Assembly (NCBI GenBank): GCA_964057225.1
Contig: OZ059894.1
Location: 23,156,476-23,220,475, forward strand
Source: Auanema rhodensis
Lineage: Eukaryota > Nematoda > Chromadorea > Rhabditida > Rhabditidae
Reading direction: 5' to 3'
Length of the DNA: 64,000 nt
Shown: one piece after another, positions 11,616 through 24,290 of the stretch
How the letters are laid out: each line of letters opens with the position of its first letter
How positions within the stretch are numbered: the stretch's first letter is position 1
Made by a program: the position numbers and the translations under genes
The notes under the pieces: model-generated
Seen by the model: only the letters and a program-made list of their open reading frames with translations
The model's database searches: none
What the model was told of the DNA's origin: nothing

Positions 11616-13650
11616 CATGTCCATATTAGTCTAAAAACAAATTTTTATTGATATTGGTGCATCGTAACCATGACTTTGAAATTTACGTGAACTTTAATTT
11701 ATGCTAATTAAATGTACACGTGATGTGCACTTGGTATGTAACTCGCTTCACGTGAAAGATGAAAAGATGCGGTTTTCAAAATTAGATTCCCCATGTCCAT
11801 ATTAGTCTAAAAACAAATTTTTATTGATATTGCTGCATGGTAACCATGACTTTGAAATTTACGTGAACTTTAATTTATGCTAATTAAATGTACACGTGAT
11901 GTGCACTTGGTATGTAACTCGCTTCACGTGAAAGATAAAGAGATGCGGTTTTCAAAATTAGATTCCCCATGTCAATATTAGTCTAAAAACAAATTTTTAT
12001 TGATATTGGTGCATGGTAACCATGACTTTGAAATTTACGTGAACTTTAATTTATGCTAATTAAATGTACACGTGATGTGCACTTGGTATGTAACTCGCTT
12101 CACGTGAAAGATAAAGAGATGCGGTTTTCAAAATTAGATTCCCCATGTCCATATTAGTCTAAAAACAAATTTTTATTGATATTGGTTCATGGTAACCATG
12201 ACTTTGAAATTTACGTGAACTTTAATTCATGCTAATTAAATGTACACGTGATGTGCACATGGTATGTAACTCGCTTCACGTGAAAGATAAAGAGATGCGG
12301 TTTTCAAAATTAGATTCCCCATGTCCATATTTGTCTAAAAACAAATTTTTATTGATATTGGTTCATGGTAACCATGACTTTGAAATTTACGTGAACTTTA
12401 ATTTATGCTAATTAAATGTACACGTGATGTGCACTTGGTATGTAACTCGCTTCACGTGAAAGATAAAGAGATGCGGTTTTCAAAATTAGATTCCCCATGT
12501 CCATATTAGTCTAAAAACAAATTTTTATTGATATTGGTTCATGGTAACCATGACTTTGAAATTTACGTGAACTTTAATTTATGCTAATTAAATGTACACG
12601 TGATGTGCACTTGGTATGTAACTCGCTTCACGTGAAAGATAAAGAGATGCGGTTTTCAAAATTAGATTCCCCATGTCCATATTAGTCTAAAAACAAATTT
12701 TTATTGATATTGGTTCATGGTAACCATGACTTTGAAATTTACGTGAACTTTAATTTATGCTAATTAAATGTACACGTGATGTGCACTTGGTATGTAACTC
12801 GCTTCACGTGAAAGATGAAAAGATGCGGTTTTCAAAATTAGATTCCCCATGTCCATATTTGTCTAAAAACAAATTTTTATTGATATTGGTGCATGGTAAC
12901 CATGACTTTGAAATTTACGTGAACTTTAATTTATGCTAATTAAATGTACACGTGATGTGCACTTGGTATGTAACTCGCTTCACGTGAAAGATAAAGAGAT
13001 GCGGTTTTCAAAATTAGATTCCCCATGTCAATATTAGTCTAAAAACAAATTTTTATTGATATTGGTGCATGGTAACCATGACTTTGAAATTTACGTGAAC
13101 TTTAATTTATGCTAATTAAATGTACACGTGATGTGCACTTGGTATGTAACTCGCTTCACGTGAAAGATAAAGAGATGCGGTTTTCAAAATTAGATTCCCC
13201 ATGTCCATATTAGTCTAAAAACAAATTTTTATTGATATTGGTTCATGGTAACCATGACTTTGAAATTTACGTGAACTTTAATTCATGCTAATTAAATGTA
13301 CACGTGATGTGCACATGGTATGTAACTCGCTTCACGTGAAAGATAAAGAGATGCGGTTTTCAAAATTAGATTCCCCATGTCCATATTTGTCTAAAAACAA
13401 ATTTTTATTGATATTGGTTCATGGTAACCATGACTTTGAAATTTACGTGAACTTTAATTTATGCTAATTAAATGTACACGTGATGTGCACTTGGTATGTA
13501 ACTCGCTTCACGTGAAAGATAAAGAGATGCGGTTTTCAAAATTAGATTCCCCATGTCCATATTAGTCTAAAAACGAATTTTTATTGATATTGGTTCATGG
13601 TAACCATGACTTTGAAATTTACGTGAACTTTAATTTATGCTAATTAAATG
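11616..13650 (+). repeat. 6-monomer HOR segment; 11-monomer duplication copy 1
   Basis: The segment matches 3696-5730 at offset 7920, including the rare CATCGTAACC (3742/11662) and the M1, M3, M4 and M5 markers. Its last 1936 bp (about 11715-13650) form copy 1 of a tandem duplication. Diagnostic pairs at +1936 are TTGCTGCATGG (about 11830/13766), CATGTCAAT (11972/13908) and AATTCATGC (12228/14164). Confidence 0.83.
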
Positions 13651-15586
13651 TACACGTGATGTGCACTTGGTATGTAACTCGCTTCACGTGAAAGATGAAA
13701 AGATGCGGTTTTCAAAATTAGATTCCCCATGTCCATATTAGTCTAAAAACAAATTTTTATTGATATTGCTGCATGGTAACCATGACTTTGAAATTTACGT
13801 GAACTTTAATTTATGCTAATTAAATGTACACGTGATGTGCACTTGGTATGTAACTCGCTTCACGTGAAAGATAAAGAGATGCGGTTTTCAAAATTAGATT
13901 CCCCATGTCAATATTAGTCTAAAAACAAATTTTTATTGATATTGGTGCATGGTAACCATGACTTTGAAATTTACGTGAACTTTAATTTATGCTAATTAAA
14001 TGTACACGTGATGTGCACTTGGTATGTAACTCGCTTCACGTGAAAGATAAAGAGATGCGGTTTTCAAAATTAGATTCCCCATGTCCATATTAGTCTAAAA
14101 ACAAATTTTTATTGATATTGGTTCATGGTAACCATGACTTTGAAATTTACGTGAACTTTAATTCATGCTAATTAAATGTACACGTGATGTGCACATGGTA
14201 TGTAACTCGCTTCACGTGAAAGATAAAGAGATGCGGTTTTCAAAATTAGATTCCCCATGTCCATATTTGTCTAAAAACAAATTTTTATTGATATTGGTTC
14301 ATGGTAACCATGACTTTGAAATTTACGTGAACTTTAATTTATGCTAATTAAATGTACACGTGATGTGCACTTGGTATGTAACTCGCTTCACGTGAAAGAT
14401 AAAGAGATGCGGTTTTCAAAATTAGATTCCCCATGTCCATATTAGTCTAAAAACAAATTTTTATTGATATTGGTTCATGGTAACCATGACTTTGAAATTT
14501 ACGTGAACTTTAATTTATGCTAATTAAATGTACACGTGATGTGCACTTGGTATGTAACTCGCTTCACGTGAAAGATAAAGAGATGCGGTTTTCAAAATTA
14601 GATTCCCCATGTCCATATTAGTCTAAAAACAAATTTTTATTGATATTGGTTCATGGTAACCATGACTTTGAAATTTACGTGAACTTTAATTTATGCTAAT
14701 TAAATGTACACGTGATGTGCACTTGGTATGTAACTCGCTTCACGTGAAAGATGAAAAGATGCGGTTTTCAAAATTAGATTCCCCATGTCCATATTTGTCT
14801 AAAAACAAATTTTTATTGATATTGGTGCATGGTAACCATGACTTTGAAATTTACGTGAACTTTAATTTATGCTAATTAAATGTACACGTGATGTGCACTT
14901 GGTATGTAACTCGCTTCACGTGAAAGATAAAGAGATGCGGTTTTCAAAATTAGATTCCCCATGTCAATATTAGTCTAAAAACAAATTTTTATTGATATTG
15001 GTGCATGGTAACCATGACTTTGAAATTTACGTGAACTTTAATTTATGCTAATTAAATGTACACGTGATGTGCACTTGGTATGTAACTCGCTTCACGTGAA
15101 AGATAAAGAGATGCGGTTTTCAAAATTAGATTCCCCATGTCCATATTAGTCTAAAAACAAATTTTTATTGATATTGGTTCATGGTAACCATGACTTTGAA
15201 ATTTACGTGAACTTTAATTCATGCTAATTAAATGTACACGTGATGTGCACATGGTATGTAACTCGCTTCACGTGAAAGATAAAGAGATGCGGTTTTCAAA
15301 ATTAGATTCCCCATGTCCATATTTGTCTAAAAACAAATTTTTATTGATATTGGTTCATGGTAACCATGACTTTGAAATTTACGTGAACTTTAATTTATGC
15401 TAATTAAATGTACACGTGATGTGCACTTGGTATGTAACTCGCTTCACGTGAAAGATAAAGAGATGCGGTTTTCAAAATTAGATTCCCCATGTCCATATTA
15501 GTCTAAAAACGAATTTTTATTGATATTGGTTCATGGTAACCATGACTTTGAAATTTACGTGAACTTTAATTTATGCTAATTAAATG
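13651..15586 (+). repeat. 11-monomer tandem duplication, copy 2 (1936 bp)
   Basis: This is the second copy of the 11-monomer unit. The junction is in monomer 13552-13727, which starts as M6 (AACGAATTT, GGTTCATGG) and ends as M1 (AAAGATGAAAAG at 13692-13703). The exchange lies between about 13596 and 13692. The parental types are the monomers at 15488 (M6) and 11616 (M1). From about 13.7 kb to 16.98 kb the array also matches 3.87-7.12 kb at offset 9856, which is 7920 plus 1936. Confidence 0.83.
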
Positions 15587-16980
15587 TACACGTGATGTGC
15601 ACTTGGTATGTAACTCGCTTCACGTGAAAGATAAAGAGATGCGGTTTTCAAAATTAGATTCCCCATGTCCATATTAGTCTAAAAACAAATTTTTATTGAT
15701 ATTGGTTCATGGTAACCATGACTTTGAAATTTACGTGAACTTTAATTTATGCTAATTAAATGTACACGTGATGTGCACTTGGTATGTAACTCGCTTCACG
15801 TGAAAGATGAAAAGATGCGGTTTTCAAAATTAGATTCCCCATGTCCATATTAGTCTAAAAACAAATTTTTATTGATATTGGTGCATGGTAACCATGACTT
15901 TGAAATTTACGTGAACTTTAATTTATGCTAATTAAATGTACACGTGATGTGCACTTGGTATGTAACTCGCTTCACGTGAAAGATAAAGAGATGCGGTTTT
16001 CAAAATTAGATTCCCCATGTCAATATTAGTCTAAAAACAAATTTTTATTGATATTGGTGCATGGTAACCATGACTTTGAAATTTACGTGAACTTTAATTT
16101 ATGCTAATTAAATGTACACGTGATGTGCACTTGGTATGTAACTCGCTTCACGTGAAAGATAAAGAGATGCGGTTTTCAAAATTAGATTCCCCATGTCCAT
16201 ATTAGTCTAAAAACAAATTTTTATTGATATTGGTTCATGGTAACCATGACTTTGAAATTTACGTGAACTTTAATTCATGCTAATTAAATGTACACGTGAT
16301 GTGCACATGGTATGTAACTCGCTTCACGTGAAAGATAAAGAGATGCGGTTTTCAAAATTAGATTCCCCATGTCCATATTTGTCTAAAAACAAATTTTTTT
16401 TGATATTGGTTCATGGTAACCATGACTTTGAAATTTACGTGAACTTTAATTTATGCTAATTAAATGTACACGTGATGTGCACTTGGTATGTAACTCGCTT
16501 CACGTGAAAGATAAAGAGATGCGGTTTTCAAAATTAGATTCCCCATGTCCATATTAGTCTAAAAACAAATTTTTATTGATATTGGTTCATGGTAACCATG
16601 ACTTTGAAATTTACGTGAACTTTAATTTATGCTAATTAAATGTACACGTGATGTGCACTTGGTATGTAACTCGCTTCACGTGAAAGATAAAGAGATGCGG
16701 TTTTCAAAATTAGATTCCCCATGTCCATATTAGTCTAAAAACAAATTTTTATTGATATTGGTTCATGGTAACCATGACTTTGAAATTTACGTGAACTTTA
16801 ATTTATGCTAATTAAATGTACACGTGATGTGCACTTGGTATGTAACTCGCTTCACGTGAAAGATAAAGAGATGCGGTTTTCAAAATTAGATTCCCCATGT
16901 CCATATTAGTCTAAAAACAAATTTTTATTGATATTGGTGCATGGTAACCATGTCTTTGAAATTTACGTGAACTTTAATTT
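15587..16980 (+). repeat. 6-monomer HOR tail
   Basis: Monomers M1 to M6 (15664-16719) follow with the expected markers. Two further monomers end with one carrying GTGCATGG and ACCATGTCTTTG (16896). It matches 5731-7124 at offset 9856, including the M5 copy with seven T residues (16390 versus 6534), and diverges after about 17030. Confidence 0.8.
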
Positions 16981-18473
16981 ATGCTAATTAAATGTACACG
17001 TGATGTGCACTTGGTATGTAACTCGCTTCACGTAAAAGATGAAGAGATGCTGTTTTCAAAATTAGATTCCCCATGTCCATATTAGTCTAAAAACAAATTT
17101 TTATTGATATTGGTGCATGGTAACCATGTCTTTGAAATTTACGTGAACTTTAATTTATGCTAATTAAATGTACACGTGATGTGCACTTGGTATGTAACTC
17201 GCTTCAGGTGAAAGATAAAGAGATGCGGTTTTCAAAATTAGATTCCCCATGTCCATATTAGTCTAAAAATGAATTTTTATTGATATTGGTGCATGGTAAC
17301 CATGTCTTTGGAATTTACGTGAACTTTAATTTATGCTAATTAAATGTACACGTGATGTGCACTTGGTATGTAACTCGCTTCACGTAAAAGATAAAGAGAT
17401 GCGGTTTCCAAAATTAGATTCCCCATGTCCATATTAGTCTAAAAACAAATTTTTATTGATATTGGTGCATGGTAACCATGACTTTGAAATTTACGTGAAC
17501 TTTAATTTATGCTAATTAAATGTACACGTGATGTGCACTTGGTATGTAACTCGCTTCACGTGAAAGATAAAGAGATGCGGTTTCAAAATTAGATTCCCCA
17601 TGTCCATATTAGTCTAAAAACAAATTTTTATTGATATTGGTGCATGGTAACCATGTCTTTGAAATTTACGTGAACTTTAATTTATGCTAATTAAATGTAC
17701 ACGTGATGTGCAATTGGTATGTAATTCGCTTCACGTGAAAGATAAAGAGATGCAGTTTTCAAAATTAGATTCCCCATGTCCATATTAGTCTAAAAACAAA
17801 TTTTTATTGATATTGGTTCATGGTAACCATGACTTTGAAATTTACGTGAACTTTAATTTATGCTAATTAAATGTACACGTGATGTGCACTTGGTATGTAA
17901 CTCGCTTCAGGTGAAAGATAAAGAGATGCGGTTTTCAAAATTAGATTCCCCATGTCCATATTAGTCTAAAAACAAATTTTTATTGATATTGGTGCATGGT
18001 AACCATGTCTTTGGAATTTACGTGAACTTTAATTTATGCTAATTAAGTGTACACGTGATGTGCACTTGGTATGTAACTCGCTTCACGTGAAAGATAAAGA
18101 GATGCGGTTTTCAAAATTAGATTCCCCATGTCCATATTAGTCTAAAAACAAATTTTTATTGATATTGGTGCATGGTAACCATGACTTTGAAATTTACGTG
18201 AACTTTAATTTATGCTAATTAAATGTACACGTGATGTGCACTTGGTATGTAACTCGCTTCACGTGAAAGATAAAGAGATGCGGTTTTCAAAATTAGATTC
18301 CCCATGTCCATATTAGTCTAAAAACAAATTTTTATTGATATTGGTGCATGGTAACCATGACTTTGAAATTTACGTGAACTTTAATTTATGCTAATTAAAT
18401 GTACACGTGATGTGCACTTGGTATGTAACTCGCTTCACGTGAAAGATAAAGAGATGCGGTTTTCAAAATTAGA
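16981..18473 (+). repeat. Satellite block A, related to 22.2-23.7 kb
   Basis: The block corresponds to about 22257-23740 at offset 5276. Shared marks are GCTTCAGGTG (17201/22477 and 17904/23180), ACCATGTCTTTGG and a one-base deletion in GATGCGGTTTCAAAA (17575/22851). The two copies have diverged more than other pairs here: GCTGTTTTC versus GCTATTTTC (17049/22325), AAAATGAATT versus AAAATAAATT, GATTCCCC versus GATTCCTC. This suggests an older duplication. Confidence 0.78.
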
Positions 18474-19175
18474 TTCCTCATGTCCATATTAGTCTAAAAA
18501 CAAATTTTTATTGATATTGGTGCATGGTAACCATGACTTTGAAATTTACGTGAACTTTAATTTATGCTAATTAAATGTACACGTGATGTGCATTTGGTAT
18601 GTAACTCGCTTCACGTGAAAGATAAAATGATGCGGTTTTCAAAACTAGATTCTTCATGTCCATATTAGTCTAAAAACAAATTTTTATTGATATTGGTTCA
18701 TGGTAACCATGACTTTGAAATTTACGTGAACTTTAATTTATGCTAATTAAATGTACATGTGATGTGCACTTGGTATGTAACTCGCTTCACGTGAAAGATA
18801 AAGAGATGCGGTTTTCAAAATTAGATTCCTCATGTCCATATTAGTCTAAAACAAATTTTTATTGATATTGGTGCATGGTAACCATGACTTTGAAATTTAC
18901 GTGAACTTTAATTTATGCTAATTAAATGTACACGTGATGTGCATTTGGTATGTAACTCGCTTCACGTGAAAGATAAAATGATGCGGTTTTCAAAACTAGA
19001 TTCTTCATGTCCATATTAGTCTAAAAACAAATTTTTATTGATATTGGTTCATGGTAACCATGACTTTGAAATTTACGTGAACTTTAATTTATGCTAATTA
19101 AATGTACATGTGATGTGCACTTGGTATGTAACTCGCTTCACGTGAAAGATAAAGAGATGCGGTTTTCAAAATTAG
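18474..19175 (+). repeat. Tandem duplication of a dimer (2 x 351 bp)
   Basis: Two monomers in succession, one 176 bp and one 175 bp (TCTAAAACAAA, one A lost), occur twice: about 18474-18824 and 18825-19175. Each copy has GATTCCTCATG, GTGCATTTGG, AAAATGATGCGG, AAAACTAGATTCTTCATG and GTACATGTGATG in the same order. Markers are 351 bp apart (AAAACTAG at 18641 and 18992). Confidence 0.85.
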
Positions 19176-20230
19176 ATTCCTCATGTCCATATTAGTCTAA
19201 AACAAATTTTTATTGATATTGGTTCATGGTAACCATGACTTTGAAATTTACGTGAACTTTAATTTATGCTAATTAAATGTACACGTGATGTGCACTTGGT
19301 ATGTAACTCGCTTCACGTGAAAGATAAAGAGATGCGGTTTTCAAAATTAGCTTCCCCATGTCCATATTAGTCTGAAAACAAATTTTCATTGATATTGGTG
19401 CATGGTAACCATGACTTTGAAATTTACGTGAACTTTAATTTATGCTAATTAAATGTACACGTGATTTGCACTTGGTATGTAACTCGCTTCACGTGAAAGA
19501 TGAAAAGATGCGGTTTTCAAAATTAGATTCCCCATGTCCATATTAGTCTAAAAACAAATTTTTATTGATATTGGTGCATGGTAACCATGATTTTGATATT
19601 TACGTGAACTTTAATTAATGCTAATTAAATGTACACGTGATGTGCACTTGGTATGTAACTCGCTTCACGTGAAAGATAAAGAGATGCGGTTTTCAAAATT
19701 AGATTCCCCATGTCAATATTAGTCTAAAAACAAATTTTTATTGATATTGGTGCATGGTAACCATGACTTTGAAATTTACGTGAACTTTAATTTATGCTAA
19801 TTAAATGTACACGTGATGTGCACTTGGTATGTAACTCGCTTCACGTGAAAGATAAAGAGATGCGGTTTTCAAAATTAGATTCCCCATGTCCATATTAGTC
19901 TAAAAACAAATTTTTATTGATATTGGTTCATGGTAACCATGACTTTGAAATTTACGTGAACTTTAATTCATGCTAATTAAATGTACACGTGATGTGCACA
20001 TGGTATGTAACTCGCTTCACGTGAAAGATAAAGAGATGCGGTTTTCAAAATTAGATTCCCCATGTCCATATTTGTCTAAAAACAAATTTTTATTGATATT
20101 GGTTCATGGTAACCATGACTTTGAAATTTACGTGAACTTTAATTTATGCTAATTAAATGTACACGTGATGTGCACTTGGTATGTAACTCGCTTCACGTGA
20201 AAGATAAAGAGATGCGGTTTTCAAAATTAG
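18900..20230 (+). repeat. 9-monomer repeat (1583-bp period), copy 1
   Basis: The segment recurs at +1583. Diagnostic pairs are GTGCATTTGG (18942/20525), AAAACTAG (18992/20575), GTGATTTGC (19460/21043), CATGATTTTGATATTTACG (19587/21170) and AATTCATGC with CATATTTGTCT (19969/21552). The 1583-bp offset equals nine monomers less one base, from a 175-bp monomer. It overlaps the end of the dimer duplication. Confidence 0.82.
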
Positions 20231-20482
20231 ATTCCCCATGTCAATATTAGTCTAAAAACAAATTTTTATTGATATTGGTGCATGGTAACCATGACTTTGA
20301 AATTTACGTGAACTTTAATTTATGCTAATTAAATGTACACGTGATGTGCACTTGGTATGTAACTCGCTTCACGTGAAAGATAAAGAGATGCGGTTTTCAA
20401 AATTAGATTCCCCATGTCCATATTAGTCTAAAAACAAATTTTTATTGATATTGGTTCATGGTAACCATGACTTTGAAATTTA
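20231..20482 (+). repeat. Spacer monomers between 9-monomer copies
   Basis: About 1.5 ordinary monomers separate the two copies, one with CATGTCAATATT and GTGCATGG and one near consensus. They have no counterpart after copy 2, so the event was not a simple single tandem duplication. Confidence 0.65.
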
Positions 20483-21813
20483 CGTGAACTTTAATTTATG
20501 CTAATTAAATGTACACGTGATGTGCATTTGGTATGTAACTCGCTTCACGTGAAAGATAAAATGATGCGGTTTTCAAAACTAGATTCTTCATGTCCATATT
20601 AGTCTAAAAACAAATTTTTATTGATATTGGTTCATGGTAACCATGACTTTGAAATTTACGTGAACTTTAATTTATGCTAATTAAATGTACATGTGATGTG
20701 CACTTGGTATGTAACTCGCTTCACGTGAAAGATAAAGAGATGCGGTTTTCAAAATTAGATTCCTCATGTCCATATTAGTCTAAAACAAATTTTTATTGAT
20801 ATTGGTTCATGGTAACCATGACTTTGAAATTTACGTGAACTTTAATTTATGCTAATTAAATGTACACGTGATGTGCACTTGGTATGTAACTCGCTTCACG
20901 TGAAAGATAAAGAGATGCGGTTTTCAAAATTAGCTTCCCCATGTCCATATTAGTCTAAAAACAAATTTTCATTGATATTGGTGCATGGTAACCATGACTT
21001 TGAAATTTACGTGAACTTTAATTTATGCTAATTAAATGTACACGTGATTTGCACTTGGTATGTAACTCGCTTCACGTGAAAGATGAAAAGATGCGGTTTT
21101 CAAAATTAGATTCCCCATGTCCATATTAGTCTAAAAACAAATTTTTATTGATATTGGTGCATGGTAACCATGATTTTGATATTTACGTGAACTTTAATTA
21201 ATGCTAATTAAATGTACACGTGATGTGCACTTGGTATGTAACTCGCTTCACGTGAAAGATAAAGAGATGCGGTTTTCAAAATTAGATTCCCCATGTCAAT
21301 ATTAGTCTAAAAACAAATTTTTATTGATATTGGTGCATGGTAACCATGACTTTGAAATTTACGTGAACTTTAATTTATGCTAATTAAATGTACACGTGAT
21401 GTGCACTTGGTATGTAACTCGCTTCACGTGAAAGATAAAGAGATGCGGTTTTCAAAATTAGATTCCCCATGTCCATATTAGTCTAAAAACAAATTTTTAT
21501 TGATATTGGTTCATGGTAACCATGACTTTGAAATTTACGTGAACTTTAATTCATGCTAATTAAATGTACACGTGATGTGCACATGGTATGTAACTCGCTT
21601 CACGTGAAAGATAAAGAGATGCGGTTTTCAAAATTAGATTCCCCATGTCCATATTTGTCTAAAAACAAATTTTTATTGATATTGGTTCATGGTAACCATG
21701 ACTTTGAAATTTACGTGAACTTTAATTTATGCTAATTAAATGTACACGTGATGTGCACTTGGTATGTAACTCGCTTCACGTGAAAGATAAAGAGATGCGG
21801 TTTTCAAAATTAG
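20483..21813 (+). repeat. 9-monomer repeat (1583-bp period), copy 2
   Basis: This is the second copy of the 9-monomer segment. It carries the last pair of M4/M5 monomers in the window (21552, 21655); that M4/M5 haplotype is absent downstream. Confidence 0.82.
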
Positions 21814-23740
21814 ATTCCCCATGTCCATATTAGTCTAAAAACAAATTTTTATTGATATTGGTTCATGGTAACCATGACTTTGAAATTTACGTGAACTTTA
21901 ATTTATGCTAATTAAATGTACACGTGATGTGCACTTGGTATGTAACTCGCTTCACGTGAAAGATAAAGAGATGCGGTTTTCAAAATTAGATTCCCCATGT
22001 CCATATTAGTCTAAAAACAAATTTTTATTGATATTGGTTCATGGTAACCATGACTTTGAAATTTACGTGAACTTTAATTTATGCTAATTAAATGTACACG
22101 TGATGTGCACTTGGTATGTAACTCGCTTCACGTGAAAGATAAAGAGATGCGGTTTTCAAAATTAGATTCCCCATGTCCATATTAGTCTAAAAACAAATTT
22201 TTATTGATATTGGTGCATGGTAACCATGTCTTTGAAATTTACGTGAACTTTAATTTATGCTAATTAAATGTACACGTGATGTGCACTTGGTATGTAACTC
22301 GCTTCACGTAAAAGATGAAGAGATGCTATTTTCAAAATTAGATTCCCCATGTCCATATTAGTCTAAAAACAAATTTTTATTGATATTGGTGCATGGTAAC
22401 CATGTCTTTGAAATTTACGTGAACTTTAATTTATGCTAATTAAATGTACACGTGATGTGCACTTGGTATGTAACTCGCTTCAGGTGAAAGATAAAGAGAT
22501 GCGGTTTTCAAAATTAGATTCCCCATGTCCATATTAGTCTAAAAATAAATTTTTATTGATATTGGTGCATGGTAACCATGTCTTTGGAATTTACGTGAAC
22601 TTTAATTTATGCTAATTAAATGTACACGTGATGTGCACTTGGTATGTAACTCGCTTCACGTAAAAGATAAAGAGATGCGGTTTCCAAAATTAGATTCCTC
22701 ATGTCCATATTAGTCTAAAAACAAATTTTTATTGATATTGGTGCATGGTAACCATGACTTTGAAATTTACGTGAACTTTAATTTATGCTAATTAAATGTA
22801 CACGTGATGTGCACTTGGTATGTAACTCGCTTCACGTGAAAGATAAAGAGATGCGGTTTCAAAATTAGATTCCCCATGTCCATATTAGTCTAAAAACAAA
22901 TTTTTATTGATATTGGTGCATGGTAACCATGTCTTTGAAATTTACGTGAACTTTAATTTATGCTAATTAAATGTACACGTGATGTGCACTTGGTATGTAA
23001 TTCGCTTCACGTGAAAGATAAAGAGATGCAGTTTTCAAAATTAGATTCCCCATGTCCATATTAGTCTAAAAACAAATTTTTATTGATATTGGTTCATGGT
23101 AACCATGACTTTGAAATTTACGTGAACTTTAATTTATGCTAATTAAATGTACACGTGATGTGCACTTGGTATGTAACTCGCTTCAGGTGAAAGATAAAGA
23201 GATGCGGTTTTCAAAATTAGATTCCCCATGTCCATATTAGTCTAAAAACAAATTTTTATTGATATTGGTGCATGGTAACCATGTCTTTGGAATTTACGTG
23301 AACTTTAATTTATGCTAATTAAATGTACACGTGATGTGCACTTGGTATGTAACTCGCTTCACGTGAAAGATAAAGAGATGCGGTTTTCAAAATTAGATTC
23401 CCCATGTCCATATTAGTCTAAAAACAAATTTTTATTGATATTGGTGCATGGTAACCATGACTTTGAAATTTACGTGAACTTTAATTTATGCTAATTAAAT
23501 GTACACGTGATGTGCACTTGGTATGTAACTCGCTTAACGTGAAAGATAAAGAGATGCGGTTTTCAAAATTAGATTCCCCATGTCCATATTAGTCTAAAAA
23601 CAAATTTTTATTGATATTGGTGCATGGTAACCATGACTTTGAAATTTACGTGAACTTTAATTTATGCTAATTAAATGTACACGTGATCTGCACTTGGTAT
23701 GTAACTCGCTTCACGTGAAAGATAAAGAGATGCGGTTTTC
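21814..23740 (+). repeat. Satellite block A duplicate
   Basis: A few near-consensus monomers lead into the counterpart of 16981-18473 at offset 5276. One monomer is 175 bp (GATGCGGTTTCAAAA at 22851). Private changes include GATTCCTCATG (22692), GCTTAACGTG (23532) and GTGATCTGC (23685). Confidence 0.75.
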
Positions 23741-24290
23741 AAAATTAGCTTCCCCATGTCCATATTAGTCTAAAAACAAATTTTCATTGATATTGGTGCA
23801 TGGTAACCATGACTTTGAAATTTACGTGAACTTTAATTTATGCTAATTAAATGTACACGTGATGTGCACTTGGTATGTAACTCGCTTCACGTGAAAGATA
23901 AAGAGATGCGGTTTTCAAAATTAGCTTCCCCATGTCCATATTAGTCTAAAAACAAATTTTCATTGATATTGGTGCATGGTAACCATGACTTTGAAATTTA
24001 CGTGAACTTTAATTTATGCTAATTAAATGTACACGTGATGTGCACTTGGTATGTAACTCGCTTCACGTGAAAGATAAAGAGATGCGGTTTTCAAAATTAG
24101 ATTCCCCATGTCCATATTAGTCTAAAAACAAATTTTTATTGATATTGGTGCATGGTAACCATGATTTTGATATTTACGTGAACTTTAATTTATGCTAATT
24201 ACATGTACACGTGATGTGCACTTGGTATGTAACTCGCTTCACGTAAAAGATAGAGATATGCGGTTTTCAAAATTAGATTTCTCATGTCCA
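23741..24290 (+). repeat. Paired AGCTTCCCC/TTTTCATTG monomers
   Basis: Two successive monomers share AGCTTCCCC and ATTTTCATTG (about 23748 and 23924), followed by one with CATGATTTTGATATTTACG and AATTACATG. The same rare pair of variants marks monomers at about 19350, 20932, 25870, 59320 and 62850, so this monomer type has been copied into several blocks. Confidence 0.7.

Noticed and set aside
4309-21735. Seventeen nearly identical 60-codon open frames starting MLIKCTRDVH
   Set aside because: Each starts at the same ATG (monomer position 86) and runs into the next monomer because A13 to T changes the usual TAG (CATATTAGTC) to TTG (CATATTTGTC); it stops at the next monomer's TAA. They are 183 bp, not a multiple of the monomer, have no conserved-domain features and vary exactly as the satellite does. 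They are read-through of repeat DNA, not genes.
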